Shown: piece by piece, positions 43,227 to 53,400 of the stretch
Position numbering within the stretch: the stretch's first letter is position 1
How the letters are laid out: each line of letters opens with the position of its first letter
NCBI GenBank assembly: GCA_013285425.1
Contig: CP053447.1
Coordinates: 1,370,001-1,434,000, forward strand
Source of the DNA: Ignavibacteriota bacterium
GTDB taxonomy: Bacteria; Bacteroidota; Ignavibacteria; Ignavibacteriales; Ignavibacteriaceae
Reading direction: 5' to 3'
Length of the DNA stretch: 64,000 nucleotides
Notes under the pieces: generated by a model
Seen by the model: the letters and a program-made list of their open reading frames with translations, nothing else
Told to the model about the DNA's origin: nothing
Databases searched by the model: none
Position numbers and translations under genes: made by a program

Positions 43227-44533
43227 TGATTGAAAGATATACTCTTTCCGAAATGGGAAAAATTTGGGAAGATAAATTTAAATTTGAAACCTGGTTAAAC
43301 ATTGAGATATATGCTTGTGAAGCTCGAGCTCAAATGGGTGAAATTCCTGCTAAAGACGTCGAGGTAATTAAATCTAAAGCTAACTTTGATGTTAAACGTG
43401 TTCTGGAAATCGAAGAGACTACAAAGCATGATGTTATTGCTTTTCTAACAAATGTAGCTGAATATGTGGGACCTGAATCAAGACATATTCATTATGGTAT
43501 GACTTCTTCAGATATTCTTGATACCACACTTTCTTATCAAATGAAAGAAGCAGGTAATTTGCTTTTAAGCAGATTAACAGATTTAAAATCTTCATTAAAG
43601 AAAAGAGCATTAGAACACAAAAATACTATCTGTGTCGGCAGATCCCACGGAATACATGCAGAAGCAACTACTATGGGATTAAAGTTTGCTTTATGGTATG
43701 AAGAAACTAAAAGAAATATTAAAAGACTTAAAAGTGCTATTGAAACAATAAGTGTCGGACAGATTTCCGGTGCAGTTGGAACCTTTGAACATCTTTCACC
43801 AAAAGTTGAAGAATACGTTTGCATTAAAATGGGTTTAAAACCTGCTCCGATATCAACACAAGTAATTCAAAGAGACAGACATGCTGAGTTTGTTTCTGCT
43901 GTTGCAATTATAGGGGCATCCTTAGAAAAAATTGCTGTTGAAATCAGACATTTACAACGTACCGAAGTGCTTGAAGCAGAAGAATATTTTTCAAAAGGTC
44001 AAAAAGGTTCTTCAGCTATGCCGCATAAGCGTAATCCAATCATCAGTGAAAGAATAACCGGACTTGCCAGAATTCTGAGAAGTAACTCAATAGCAGCTTT
44101 AGAAAATATTCCGCTGTGGCATGAACGCGATATATCACATTCCTCAGTTGAAAGAATAATTATTCCGGATAGTTGTATTGCACTGGATTATATGCTGGAT
44201 CTGATGATTAAATTAATTTCTAATTTGATTATATATCCAGAAAATATGATCAAAAATTTAAACCTGACCCGAGGCTTAATTTTTTCTCAGACAGTATTGT
44301 TAAAACTTGTTTCAAAAGGTATTTCACGAGAAGATGCATATAAATTAGTTCAGGATTGTGCTATGAAAGTCTGGCAGGATCAATCATTGAATCTTAAAGA
44401 TGAGCTGCTCAAATCAGAGGGCATAAAACAAGTTATATCAGAATCTGAAATAGCAGGAATTTTTGAGAGTAAAAATATGCTTAAAAATGTTGATTATATT
44501 TTCAGCAGGACAATCAATAAAGATGAATTGTAA
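43226..44533 (+). CDS. purB: Adenylosuccinate lyase
   Basis: 435-residue enzyme used twice in purine synthesis, releasing fumarate from SAICAR and from adenylosuccinate. The superfamily signature GSSAMPHKRNPI near residue 267 is intact, with TKHDVIAFLTNVAEYVG and HYGMTSSDILDT, and GRSHGIHAEATTMG carrying a catalytic His. Length is normal. The start overlaps the protease stop by one base (TAATG). It is convergent with an uncharacterised gene 67 bases away. Confidence 0.97.
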   Translation: MIERYTLSEMGKIWEDKFKFETWLNIEIYACEARAQMGEIPAKDVEVIKSKANFDVKRVLEIEETTKHDVIAFLTNVAEYVGPESRHIHYGMTSSDILDTTLSYQMKEAGNLLLSRLTDLKSSLKKRALEHKNTICVGRSHGIHAEATTMGLKFALWYEETKRNIKRLKSAIETISVGQISGAVGTFEHLSPKVEEYVCIKMGLKPAPISTQVIQRDRHAEFVSAVAIIGASLEKIAVEIRHLQRTEVLEAEEYFSKGQKGSSAMPHKRNPIISERITGLARILRSNSIAALENIPLWHERDISHSSVERIIIPDSCIALDYMLDLMIKLISNLIIYPENMIKNLNLTRGLIFSQTVLLKLVSKGISREDAYKLVQDCAMKVWQDQSLNLKDELLKSEGIKQVISESEIAGIFESKNMLKNVDYIFSRTINKDEL

Positions 44534-44600
44534 CTAATCCGGTAAAATATTGATGCAGTATTAAAGCAGATATTTTAAAATTGAATAAAGATACAACCGA

Positions 44601-45113
44601 TTATTCTTCATCTTTCTTTGAAAACATTTTATATAAACCATAACCAGCCATTGTCAGTCCCAGTAAACCGCCGGTAGTTTTTAATACTTTAGAATTAGCT
44701 AACTTTTCAAAACTCATTCCGCTTCCAGTCTGTTTCATCTCTTCATTTGCATAAATAGAGTTCATAAACTCTACCCTGTCTTTTAATGACTTGAAAGCAA
44801 TAATAACTTTTGCAGAATCATTGAGTGGTGTAAATTGAATAGCACATTTATCGGGATCAGTTTCGTCGATATCCTCAAGTGGTTCAAACTCCCATTTACC
44901 TCTAAAGATTGAATAATTTATAATACTTCTCGGTTCACGTGAAAAAAGCGGATCATTAAAGACAATAATTTTTTTTCCGTCCTTCTCAATTACCTCAACC
45001 TCATCTTTATTTTCTATACTGTTTTGAATATCAGAAAATATATCCTCAACAGATGCACTTAACGGGTCTGTGTATTGCGCTTTTCTTTTAAGTATCTCTC
45101 TTACTTTTGCCAT
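44601..45113 (-). CDS. Uncharacterised protein with C-terminal hydrophobic segment
   Basis: 170 residues from the ATG at 45113; an in-frame TTG at 45143 would add ten. I do not recognise the family. The N-terminal half is charged (REILKRKAQYTDPLSASVED, then VEVIEKDGKKIIVFNDPL). The middle looks beta-rich (GKWEFEPLEDIDETDPDKCA). The last 25 residues form a small hydrophobic hairpin (GGLLGLTMAGYGLYKMF) ending in an acidic tail, which could insert in a membrane. It stands alone, convergent with purB and divergent from the Prc protease. Confidence 0.6.
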   Translation of the reverse strand: MAKVREILKRKAQYTDPLSASVEDIFSDIQNSIENKDEVEVIEKDGKKIIVFNDPLFSREPRSIINYSIFRGKWEFEPLEDIDETDPDKCAIQFTPLNDSAKVIIAFKSLKDRVEFMNSIYANEEMKQTGSGMSFEKLANSKVLKTTGGLLGLTMAGYGLYKMFSKKDEE

Positions 45114-45305
45114 TTTCAAACCATTATTAAAATTTCTAATCAAAGTTAAAAAAGTTTTTAATCATTTTTCTTTCACTGAACGTTAATTGTTAGGGAACAC
45201 ATTACGCGTCACAGAAGTCTTAATATCTTGAAATTTCTTAACTAATTGTATATTTATCATTGAAGTTAGATGAGTTTTTACAACTATTATTAATCAGAGC
45301 ACTTA

Positions 45306-47387
45306 ATGAAAAAAATAAGCATAATATTATTTGGTTTAATTGCACTCTTAACATTAAATTTTTCGATTTCAGGTTCACGGAGTACTTTTTCATATTCAGA
45401 TTCAGAAGAAAAAGATACACTTACAATACTTCAGCCGCTTAATCATTACAAAACTGAAAGCCAATTACTAGTTTCACTCTTGTCGCGTTATCATTACAAA
45501 CAAGTTGAAATAGATGATTCGTTATCTGAAAAGATTTTCAATCGTTACCTGAAAGTTTTAGACAATGGAAAAAATTATTTTCTAAAATCAGATATTGATA
45601 AACTTATTTCTTACAAAGATAAACTTGATGATAATCTGATTGACGGTAATTTAGATTTTTACTTTGAAACATTTAATCTGTATCGTCAAAGATTTAATGA
45701 AAGGTTACAATTTATTGATTCGCTATTAAACACTGAATTTGATTATTCTGCCGATGAGAATTATCAGTACAATCGTGATAAAGCAAACTGGGCTAAAGAT
45801 AAATCCGAATTGGATGAACTTTGGAGAAAGCGACTGAAAAATGATGCACTAACATATAAACTAAATGGTAAGGATTGGGAATTTATACAGAAGACTCTTA
45901 GAAAGCGCTATAAAAATCTGGCAAATTTTATAAATCAATACAAACCAGAAGATGTATTTCAATTTGCAATGAATTCCTTTACAGAGAATATTGACCCGCA
46001 TACAAATTACTTATCTCCTGTTTCTTCTGAGAATTTTAAAATTGATATGAGCCTTTCACTTGAGGGTATCGGAGCACGGCTGCAAACTGAAGATGATTAT
46101 ACTAAGATTGTTGAAATTATTCCCGGCGGTCCGGCATATAAAAGCGGATTGTTAAAAGCAGATGACAAAATTATCGGAGTTGCACAGGGAAATGATGGTG
46201 AATTTGAAGATATAATTGGCTGGCGAATTACAGATGCAGTAAAGCTTATTCGGGGTAAAGCCGGAACAACAGTAAGATTACAAATTATCAAAGCCGGCAG
46301 TGATTTAAATTCTAAGCCTATAGAGATAACTTTAGTCAGAGATAAAATAAAACTGGAAGATCAGGCAGCTACAGGTAAAGTATTAGAAATTCTTAATGAT
46401 GATAAACCTTTCAGAATCGGTGTTATTGATATTCCAAAATTTTACAGTGATTTCGAAGCTCAAAGAAACGGAGATGGAGATTTCAGAAGTACTACCCGCG
46501 ATGTTAGAAAACTAATTGACTCTTTATCCAAAGAAAATATTTCGGGGATTATTATTGACCTTAGAGAAGACGGCGGCGGTTCTCTTCAGGAAGCAATTGA
46601 GCTAACCGGTTTGTTTATAAAAGACGGACCAGTAGTCCAGGTTAAAAACTCTGACGGAAAAATTGATGTTGCAAAAGACCCTGATTCTCAAATAGTATAT
46701 GATGGACCGCTTGCAGTTCTAGTAAATCGTTTCAGTGCTTCAGCTTCTGAAATTTTTGCCGGAGCAATTCAGGATTATCAAAGAGGGATCATTATCGGTG
46801 AACAAACATTTGGTAAAGGTACAGTTCAAAACCTTATAGATCTAAACAGAGTTTCTTCAAATAAAAAAAATACTCTTGGTCAGCTCAAGATTACTATTGC
46901 AAAATATTACAGAGTAAGCGGAGCTAGTACTCAAAACCGCGGGGTTATTCCTGACATAACATTTCCATCAGCAATTGATCCAAAAGATTTTGGTGAAAGT
47001 GCTGAACCAAGTGCTTTACCATACGATGAAATTAAGCCGGCGTCATTTAATAAATTTGAAGATATCAAGAAGTTTATCCCAGAATTATTAACTAAGCACC
47101 AAGCTAGAATTTCTAATGATAAAGATTTTGAATTTTTAAAAGAAGATATTAGGATTTATCAGGAGAATAAACTCAAAGAGTCGATTTCCTTAAATGAAGA
47201 TAAAAGGAAAATTGAAAAAGAAGATGAAGAGCAAAGAAAATCTGATAGAAATGCTGAAATAATCTCTAATTCAGATATTGAACTTTTAGATGGAGAGATT
47301 CCCGTTACCAATAATCAAAAGAAAGATTTTATTCTTGATGAGACCGGAAAAATTTTATCTGATCTGATTTTGCTGACATCCGGTTAA
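45306..47387 (+). CDS. Carboxy-terminal processing protease (Prc/Tsp, S41)
   Basis: 693-residue periplasmic protease close in layout to E. coli Prc. A signal segment (IILFGLIALLTLNFSIS) is followed by a helical N-terminal domain (LNHYKTESQLLVSLLSRYHY, IFNRYLKVLDNGKNYFLKSD). A PDZ domain (about 240-330, with SLSLEGIGARLQTEDDYTKI) and the S41 core with FSASASEIFAGAIQDYQRG (nucleophile Ser near 478) and FGKGTVQ (general-base Lys near 503) come next. A charged C-terminal DUF3340-like region closes the protein. It cleaves proteins from their C-termini and processes lipoproteins or penicillin-binding proteins in other bacteria. It is convergent, overlapping the next gene by 4 bases. Confidence 0.93.
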   Translation: MKKISIILFGLIALLTLNFSISGSRSTFSYSDSEEKDTLTILQPLNHYKTESQLLVSLLSRYHYKQVEIDDSLSEKIFNRYLKVLDNGKNYFLKSDIDKLISYKDKLDDNLIDGNLDFYFETFNLYRQRFNERLQFIDSLLNTEFDYSADENYQYNRDKANWAKDKSELDELWRKRLKNDALTYKLNGKDWEFIQKTLRKRYKNLANFINQYKPEDVFQFAMNSFTENIDPHTNYLSPVSSENFKIDMSLSLEGIGARLQTEDDYTKIVEIIPGGPAYKSGLLKADDKIIGVAQGNDGEFEDIIGWRITDAVKLIRGKAGTTVRLQIIKAGSDLNSKPIEITLVRDKIKLEDQAATGKVLEILNDDKPFRIGVIDIPKFYSDFEAQRNGDGDFRSTTRDVRKLIDSLSKENISGIIIDLREDGGGSLQEAIELTGLFIKDGPVVQVKNSDGKIDVAKDPDSQIVYDGPLAVLVNRFSASASEIFAGAIQDYQRGIIIGEQTFGKGTVQNLIDLNRVSSNKKNTLGQLKITIAKYYRVSGASTQNRGVIPDITFPSAIDPKDFGESAEPSALPYDEIKPASFNKFEDIKKFIPELLTKHQARISNDKDFEFLKEDIRIYQENKLKESISLNEDKRKIEKEDEEQRKSDRNAEIISNSDIELLDGEIPVTNNQKKDFILDETGKILSDLILLTSG

Positions 47388-48109
47388 AGATAAGGTTCTA
47401 TTCCATTAACTGAAGATAATAGTTTTTCTTTTATTACCGGAAACATTGTTTCCTTAAATGGAAAATCAAGTTCAGTTTTACAGATATAGATCATTGGATC
47501 AAACAATGTACTTGAATTTATTACAAACTCATTCATCAATTCTTCAAGAGATTGATTAACCATCTCTACCGGAATAGATCTGAGCAAAGTCATTTCCAAA
47601 TATTCTACCGGATCATTTATTGACCAGTTTATAGAAAGATCATAAAGATAGATTTTATAAACACTTAATTTGTTATCCGGAATTAAAATATATCCTTTCC
47701 CTCTGTATTTATCTTTATTACAGCAAGCTTTTATTTCAATATTTTCCTGAACAAATTGTTTGACAATTTTTGCTTCATTTACAATTTCCTGATTCTCTTT
47801 TAATGCCCATTTTACAAAGTCAATTAACTTATCCAATTGAGAGCTTATCTGATGAGCTTTTTCGAGGATAACGAGTTTATTATCTACAAAAGTTCCCTTT
47901 ACTTCATTTTCCAGCCAGGACTTTGATTCAATGTTTTCAGTTAGTATATCATTAAATCTTAATTGCAGATGATCTGCATATTCAACAGCAGGATAAAGTT
48001 TATTTCGATGGATTTCACTTCTCCAGCTTTTTAATGTTTGTAGAAAAGTGTACCGATTAGTTTCCCAATCTGATCCGCAAGAAGTTATTTTAGTTATATC
48101 TAAATTCAT
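47384..48109 (-). CDS. Uncharacterised protein
   Basis: 241-residue soluble protein that I cannot assign. It has no signal peptide or membrane segment. The first half is helix-rich (AVEYADHLQLRFNDILTENI, HQISSQLDKLIDFVKWALKE). A CC pair followed by NKDKYRGKGYILIPDNKL lies in the middle, and the C-terminal part is LYDLSINWSINDPVEYLEMT onward. It is convergent with the Prc gene and alone on its strand. It could be a lineage-specific conserved gene; only a profile search would tell. Confidence 0.55.
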   Translation of the reverse strand: MNLDITKITSCGSDWETNRYTFLQTLKSWRSEIHRNKLYPAVEYADHLQLRFNDILTENIESKSWLENEVKGTFVDNKLVILEKAHQISSQLDKLIDFVKWALKENQEIVNEAKIVKQFVQENIEIKACCNKDKYRGKGYILIPDNKLSVYKIYLYDLSINWSINDPVEYLEMTLLRSIPVEMVNQSLEELMNEFVINSSTLFDPMIYICKTELDFPFKETMFPVIKEKLLSSVNGIEPYL

Positions 48110-48297
48110 TTCAGTATTTTTTTATCCCCTGATAAACAAATGTCAGGCCACTTAGCCGAACGTTTGTGAAAATTTAGCATGACAGAATTGACCAAAGCAA
48201 CTTGTAAGTTGTTTGAGAATTTAATTGAAAAACGAATTAATAAAAGCGGAAAATAATGCAGGTAATTTTTTCTTATCTGAGTTTGAAGTCAAAATGT

Positions 48298-48333
48298 AAA
48301 GGGAAGTAAAATTTTACAACCTTACTTCCCTTT
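48298..48333 (-). terminator. Terminator after the ALDH7 gene
   Basis: On the minus strand GGGAAGTAA and TTACTTCCC pair across a 12-base loop, flanked by A's and followed by TTTACATTTT. It starts 17 bases after the aldehyde dehydrogenase stop. Confidence 0.75.
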
Positions 48334-48349
48334 TTTACAATTGAAGTTT

Positions 48350-49882
48350 TTAAATATCGAACTTAATTCCTTGAGCCAAAGGAAGTTTTGTTCCGAAGTT
48401 TATTGTATTAGTTTGTCTTCGCATATATGTTTTCCATGCATCAGAACCAGATTCTCTGCCGCCTCCGGTTTCTTTTTCACCGCCAAAAGCACCACCGATT
48501 TCAGCACCTGAAGTACCAATATTTACGTTTGCAATTCCACAATCAGAACCTTCTGCAGAAAGGAACAATTCAGCCTCACGCATATTGTTAGTAAATATTG
48601 AAGAAGATAACCCCTGAACAACACTATTTTGTAATTCAATAGCATTTTTAACTTCGCCGAAATATTTTATCAGATATAATATTGGTGCAAAAGTTTCTTC
48701 CTGAACAATTTTATAGTGATTTTCTGCTTCAACAATTGCAGGTACCACATAGGAACCAGATTTGTATTGTTCGCCTTCCAGAACTGTTCCGCCATAAACT
48801 ATCTTTCCGCCTTCTTCCTGAACTAATTTAAGCGCATTAGTAAAATCTTTTACAGCAGTTTTGTCTATAAGCGGACCAACATGATTTTTTTCATCCAGCG
48901 GATTTCCAATTTTCAATCCACTATAAGCTTTAATCAAAGCATCTTTTACTTTATCATAGATAGATTCGTGCACGATTAATCTTCTTGTTGTTGTGCATCT
49001 CTGTCCTGCTGTACCAACTGCTCCAAACACAACTGCAGGCATTGCCATCTTTAAATCTGCATCCGGAGTCATAATAATTGCATTATTTCCGCCAAGTTCT
49101 AGAATTGCTCTGCCAAATCTTTTTGCTATTACTTCTGCTGCATGTCTTCCGACGTTTGTAGAACCTGTTACAGAAATTAAAGGAATGCGTTTTTCATTAA
49201 GTATTTTTTCTCCGATAGTTGATCCTTTACCAATTATCAAAGTAAAAATTCCTTCAGGCAAATTGTTTTCAATTAATACGTCTTTTAAAATATTCTGACA
49301 AGCAATAGCTGAAAGCGGAACCTTAGATGAAGGTTTCCAGATATTTACATCACCACACACTGCAGCTATCATTGCATTCCACGACCAAACTGCAACTGGA
49401 AAATTAAATGCTGAAATTGTGCAAACGGTACCCAACGGATGGTATTGATCATACATTCTGTGCATCGGTCTTTCCGACTGCATTGTAAAACCATAAAGCT
49501 GTCTTGATTGTCCTACGGCAAAATCGCAAATATCAATCATCTCCTGAACTTCACCCATTCCCTCTTGCAATGATTTTCCCATTTCAAACGATACAAGAGT
49601 ACCCAGATCTTTTTTGAACTCTCTTAACTTATTAGCTATTTGTCTTACTATCTCTCCTCTTTTGGGTGCCGGAATTGTTCTCCAGTATGCAAATGCTTTA
49701 TCAGTTACATCAAGCAGGTTATTAAGATCGTTTTCTGAAGCCTGATAAACTGAAGCAATAAACTCACCGGTAGCAGGTGAATAAATTTTCAGTTCACCCT
49801 GATCAGTAGTATTATTCCATACTGTTCCAGTGCAGCAGCCGAAATTTTTATCTTCTATTCCGAGTCTTTTTAAGAATTCCAT
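48350..49882 (-). CDS. Aldehyde dehydrogenase, ALDH7 type (aminoadipate-semialdehyde dehydrogenase)
   Basis: 510-residue NAD(P)-dependent aldehyde dehydrogenase. ISAFNFPVAVWSWNAM (substrate channel and catalytic Asn), WKPSSKVPLSA (cofactor), SVTGSTNVGRHAAEVIAKR, LELGGNNAIIMTPDADL (general-base Glu) and VGTAGQRCTTTRRLIVHESI (nucleophile Cys) match the ALDH7A1/AmaB subgroup, which oxidises 2-aminoadipate-6-semialdehyde to 2-aminoadipate. The Gly-Gln-Arg-Cys-Thr-Thr-Thr-Arg motif is particular to that group. The ATG at 49882 has AAGGAG five bases upstream. It follows the Rrf2 regulator by 9 bases. The lysine 6-aminotransferase gene 7 kb away would supply its substrate. Confidence 0.92.
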   Translation of the reverse strand: MEFLKRLGIEDKNFGCCTGTVWNNTTDQGELKIYSPATGEFIASVYQASENDLNNLLDVTDKAFAYWRTIPAPKRGEIVRQIANKLREFKKDLGTLVSFEMGKSLQEGMGEVQEMIDICDFAVGQSRQLYGFTMQSERPMHRMYDQYHPLGTVCTISAFNFPVAVWSWNAMIAAVCGDVNIWKPSSKVPLSAIACQNILKDVLIENNLPEGIFTLIIGKGSTIGEKILNEKRIPLISVTGSTNVGRHAAEVIAKRFGRAILELGGNNAIIMTPDADLKMAMPAVVFGAVGTAGQRCTTTRRLIVHESIYDKVKDALIKAYSGLKIGNPLDEKNHVGPLIDKTAVKDFTNALKLVQEEGGKIVYGGTVLEGEQYKSGSYVVPAIVEAENHYKIVQEETFAPILYLIKYFGEVKNAIELQNSVVQGLSSSIFTNNMREAELFLSAEGSDCGIANVNIGTSGAEIGGAFGGEKETGGGRESGSDAWKTYMRRQTNTINFGTKLPLAQGIKFDI

Positions 49883-49891
49883 AATCACTCC

Positions 49892-50306
49892 TTATTTAAT
49901 ATGATTTAATATATTTTTTAATGTAATATTTTCCATTTTATTTTCTATTTCTATCTGAATATCAGAAAACAGTTTAATGAAGAAATTATTAATTTTCTTT
50001 GAGTTTGCAGATTGATTCAACTTCTCTTTATTTACATTAAGATAAAAAGCTTTTCGGTCCTCAATTGCACAATAAATTTCCTGTAAATGAATCTTATCCG
50101 GAGTTTTATTTAAGGAAAAACCGCCAAGCATTCCAGTATCACTTTTAACAATCCCAGCTTTTCCCAAGCATAGCCATAAGTCTTCTTATTTTTGAAGCAT
50201 TAATTCCTATTGCATCAGCAATCTCATTACTGTTTTTTGGTAAGGGATTTACTGCAAGAAAGCATAAAGCTTTTACTGATGTAGATAATTTTGTTGATGC
50301 AGACAT
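49892..50306 (-). pseudogene. Rrf2-family regulator, frame broken by one base
   Basis: A winged-helix Rrf2 transcription factor in two frames. The first 50 residues run from the ATG at 50306 (SASTKLSTSVKALCFLAVNP, IADAIGINASKIRRLMAMLG) and, as written, stop at 50145. The rest lies in the next frame, 49892-50167 (KAGIVKSDTGMLGGFSLNK, IHLQEIYCAIED). Removing one base from GGGAAAA near 50159-50165 joins them as LGKAGIVKSDTG in a 137-residue protein of normal length. The usual three clustered cysteines for an Fe-S cluster are not visible, so it may sense something else. It lies 9 bases before the ALDH7 gene and probably controls it. A consensus error is as likely as true inactivation. Confidence 0.82.
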
Positions 50307-50319
50307 AATTCTTTTAATT

Positions 50320-50336
50320 GTTACACTAAGTGTAAC
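50320..50336 (-). promoter_or_regulatory. Palindromic operator candidate upstream of the Rrf2 gene
   Basis: GTTACACT A AGTGTAAC is a perfect 17-base palindrome centred about 22 bases before the regulator ATG. Position and symmetry fit an autoregulatory site for a dimeric repressor such as the adjacent Rrf2 protein. I noticed no second copy of this exact element in the window. Confidence 0.6.
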
Positions 50337-50357
50337 TATTGTTTAAATAAAAATCAA

Positions 50358-50390
50358 TAAAAAAAAAGCCGCTCAAAAACTGAGCGGCTT
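50358..50390 (-). terminator. Terminator after the 2037-residue T9SS protein gene
   Basis: On the minus strand AAGCCGCTCA and TGAGCGGCTT form a 10-bp stem with a five-base loop, followed by a run of T's. It lies 26 bases after the stop codon. Confidence 0.9.
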
Positions 50391-50415
50391 GCATTTATGA
50401 GCAATTAACAAAGAA

Positions 50416-53400
50416 TTACTTCATCAGCATCATCTTCTTTACAGAAGTATAGTTCTTTGTTCCATCTAAAGAATTTGCTTCTATAGTATATAAATAGATA
50501 CCAGAAGCCAATCTGCCGGCATTCCAGGTTATATCGTGATAGCCTACTTCTTTGATGCCTTCAAACAGCATATCAACCTTTTCACCTAACAAATTATAAA
50601 TTATAATTCTTACACTACTTTCGAAAGGTAATGCAAATTTAATTGTTGTTGCCGGATTGAAAGGATTCGGATAGTTCTGATACAAAGCATATTCTTTCGG
50701 TGTAAAATCCAACTCAACTGAGATTACATTTGAATAAGAAATTGTTCCGTCAAAATCGATTTGTTTCAGTCTATACTGTGCTGTTCCCTGATAAGAAGTA
50801 TAAGAAAACTTATCAATGTATGAATAGTTTGTTTCCTCTAATTTAGTTCCTTTTCCTGCGATAAAGGTTAACTTCTCCCATTCACCGTTAAGTTTTCTTT
50901 CAAGATCAAATCCTCTGTTATTCAACTCAGTTGCAGTTGTCCAGGATATCACCACTTCGTTATCACTAATATTAGCTGCAAATGATGTTAATTCAACAGG
51001 AATAATGGTAGTAGCGGTAATCACGTTACTATATAGAGAATAACCAACCTGATTAAATGCTCTTACTCTGTAAGTATAAGTAGTATTTGGTGTCCTGCCT
51101 AAATCATTGTATGAAGTTACATTTGCACCAACTGAATCAATTTCAACAAATGGATCAACACTTAAAGAATCACCATTTTTTCTCTCAATCTTAAATCCGA
51201 GTTCAGTTGCAGAGTTATCATCCCAATTTAACAATATTGCAAATGTATCTGCTACTGCCGTTAAGTTGGATGGTGCTGTTGGAACCTGTGCAACATCAAA
51301 ACTGAAATCGTCAAAACTTAAGTACCATGGAACTCCAGTGGCGTTAACTCTGATAGCAAAATAATATGTTCCATTTGCTGATGGCGCAAATGTATATAAA
51401 AATTGCTGGTATGTTTTTGTAGTTGTCGTTCCACTTTCAACAAATGAAGTTCCAATCTGAGCAGCACCTGTAGATACTTGTGATGTATTAATAAATACAT
51501 CTCCTGTCCAACCTGCGAAATTATCTCCTGCCCACCAGAATGAGAAATCATATAATGTTCCTGCTGTAAGTTGGAAACCAGGAGTCCACATATATTCATC
51601 TGTTGCTGTATAAGATTCACGCAAGAATTGCGTACCAGTGCGGGCATCGGCATCATAAGTAGAACTGGCATTATTTGTTGTTGTCCAATCACCATTTTCC
51701 TTAAACCAGCAATCTGGAAATGCAGGTATCGTAACAGTTTCGAAACTTTCAGTCCAAGGGAAAGTAGATATTGGTAAACAAGGTGTTGTAGCATTTGTTG
51801 TAATACCTGGGGAGTAATCAGTTCCATCATAAGAGAATAATTTGTAATAATATGTTGTTAACTGAGTAAGCCCTGTATGTGAATATGGAGAAGTTGTTGT
51901 TATTGCAATAACTTCACCACCTGCTAATGGCTGACCAACTGTTGGAGTACCGGTCGGTGCAGTGAATGTGCCAGTAAGATTATATACAATTACAACATTA
52001 TTATTATTTGCATTTGGTGTAAATGAAATATCTATCTGATCTCCGCTAATTGCAGCAGCAGAGACAGCAGAAGGATCAACGACTGACGGTATAACATGAA
52101 CATATTCATCAGCGCCTATATCAGGTGTAGTTGCGTTTCTTGAATCATTATCAATGTCTGTAAGAACTGCAGCAATTGGCTGAGCTTTACCATCTACAAT
52201 ATTATACTGTGTTTGAATATGTAAATCATTTGTGCTTTCAAATTTAGGATCTGCTGAGATACTGTTTACATCTTTACCGGTAGCAGTCTGCCAGGCTGTA
52301 AGGTCTAATTGGTTACCGCCAAGATAACCAACTCTCGGTCCAACACCATCTACAAAATAATCGTTATAGTTTATATCTGTAAAAGCAGTGTTGGCACTTG
52401 CAGAATAAACACCGAATGTAGTATTAGTCCTTGTTGAGCCAGGATATGAATCCATTGAATTCTGGAATATGTTATTCCTGAAGTCTAATAAAGTAATACC
52501 TGATGCAATTGAAACGCATGCACTACTGCCGTTGTAGCTGGTACCTCTTCCAAGTGTACTTCCAGACATATAAATTGAATTATAATACAAGTTTATGTTT
52601 CCGCCGGAAGTAATATATATACCAGCCGGGAAGTAATTTTGACTTGAACCATCGCCATCAGCTTTAATATTACCAATAAAGTTATTAGATATCTCGGTAA
52701 CGGTTGTTGCATCAGAAGCATACCGGATTCCAAAGCATCCGTATCCTGTTGTACCGGTATAGTAGAAATCGTGGATTTTGTTTTTAGTAATCTTACTAGA
52801 TGTTGAGCCAGCCAATAATGAAATTCCATATTGAGAGTTATTGGTATTGCCATCAACCTCACCAAAAATATCATTTTCAGTAATTGTTAAATTATCAACA
52901 TAACCAGCAAGGATACCACCTTGTTTTATTGGCTTAGTAACTTCTCCAATTATGTTCCCGGAAATTAAACCGTTATTAGTCTTACTTCCGTCAACACCAA
53001 CAAATTGAATTCCAACTTTAACATTTTGAATTTTATTGTTAATAAAAGAAGTATTATGATAAGCACCACCGTTTGCATTTAGAAACAAACCGTAACTGCT
53101 TGCAGGTGTTGGAGAACCTTCAATAATACAATTTTTAACAGTAGTGTTGGTTGCAACTTTACCACTACCGTTCCATAAGACAACTCCAAGATTGAAACTT
53201 CCGCCTGTATAACTGTTGATAATAGTTAAATCTCTGCTTGTACCACCAACAGTATTTGAGCCGTCAATGGTTACATAACTATCATATATACCAAACACAT
53301 TTTGTGCAGTTGAGCCAGTAATTGTAGCTGTTACACCTGTATTTGGTTTTAAAGTAACAGTATTTACAGCAGTAGGAAGAGCAGCGCTTGTAATAAAAAC

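Noticed and set aside
51318..51830. 170-codon open frame on the minus strand inside the giant T9SS gene, out of frame with it
   Set aside because: Low-complexity Leu/Gln/His composition produced by the Thr/Asn-rich coding frame; no start context or family similarity.
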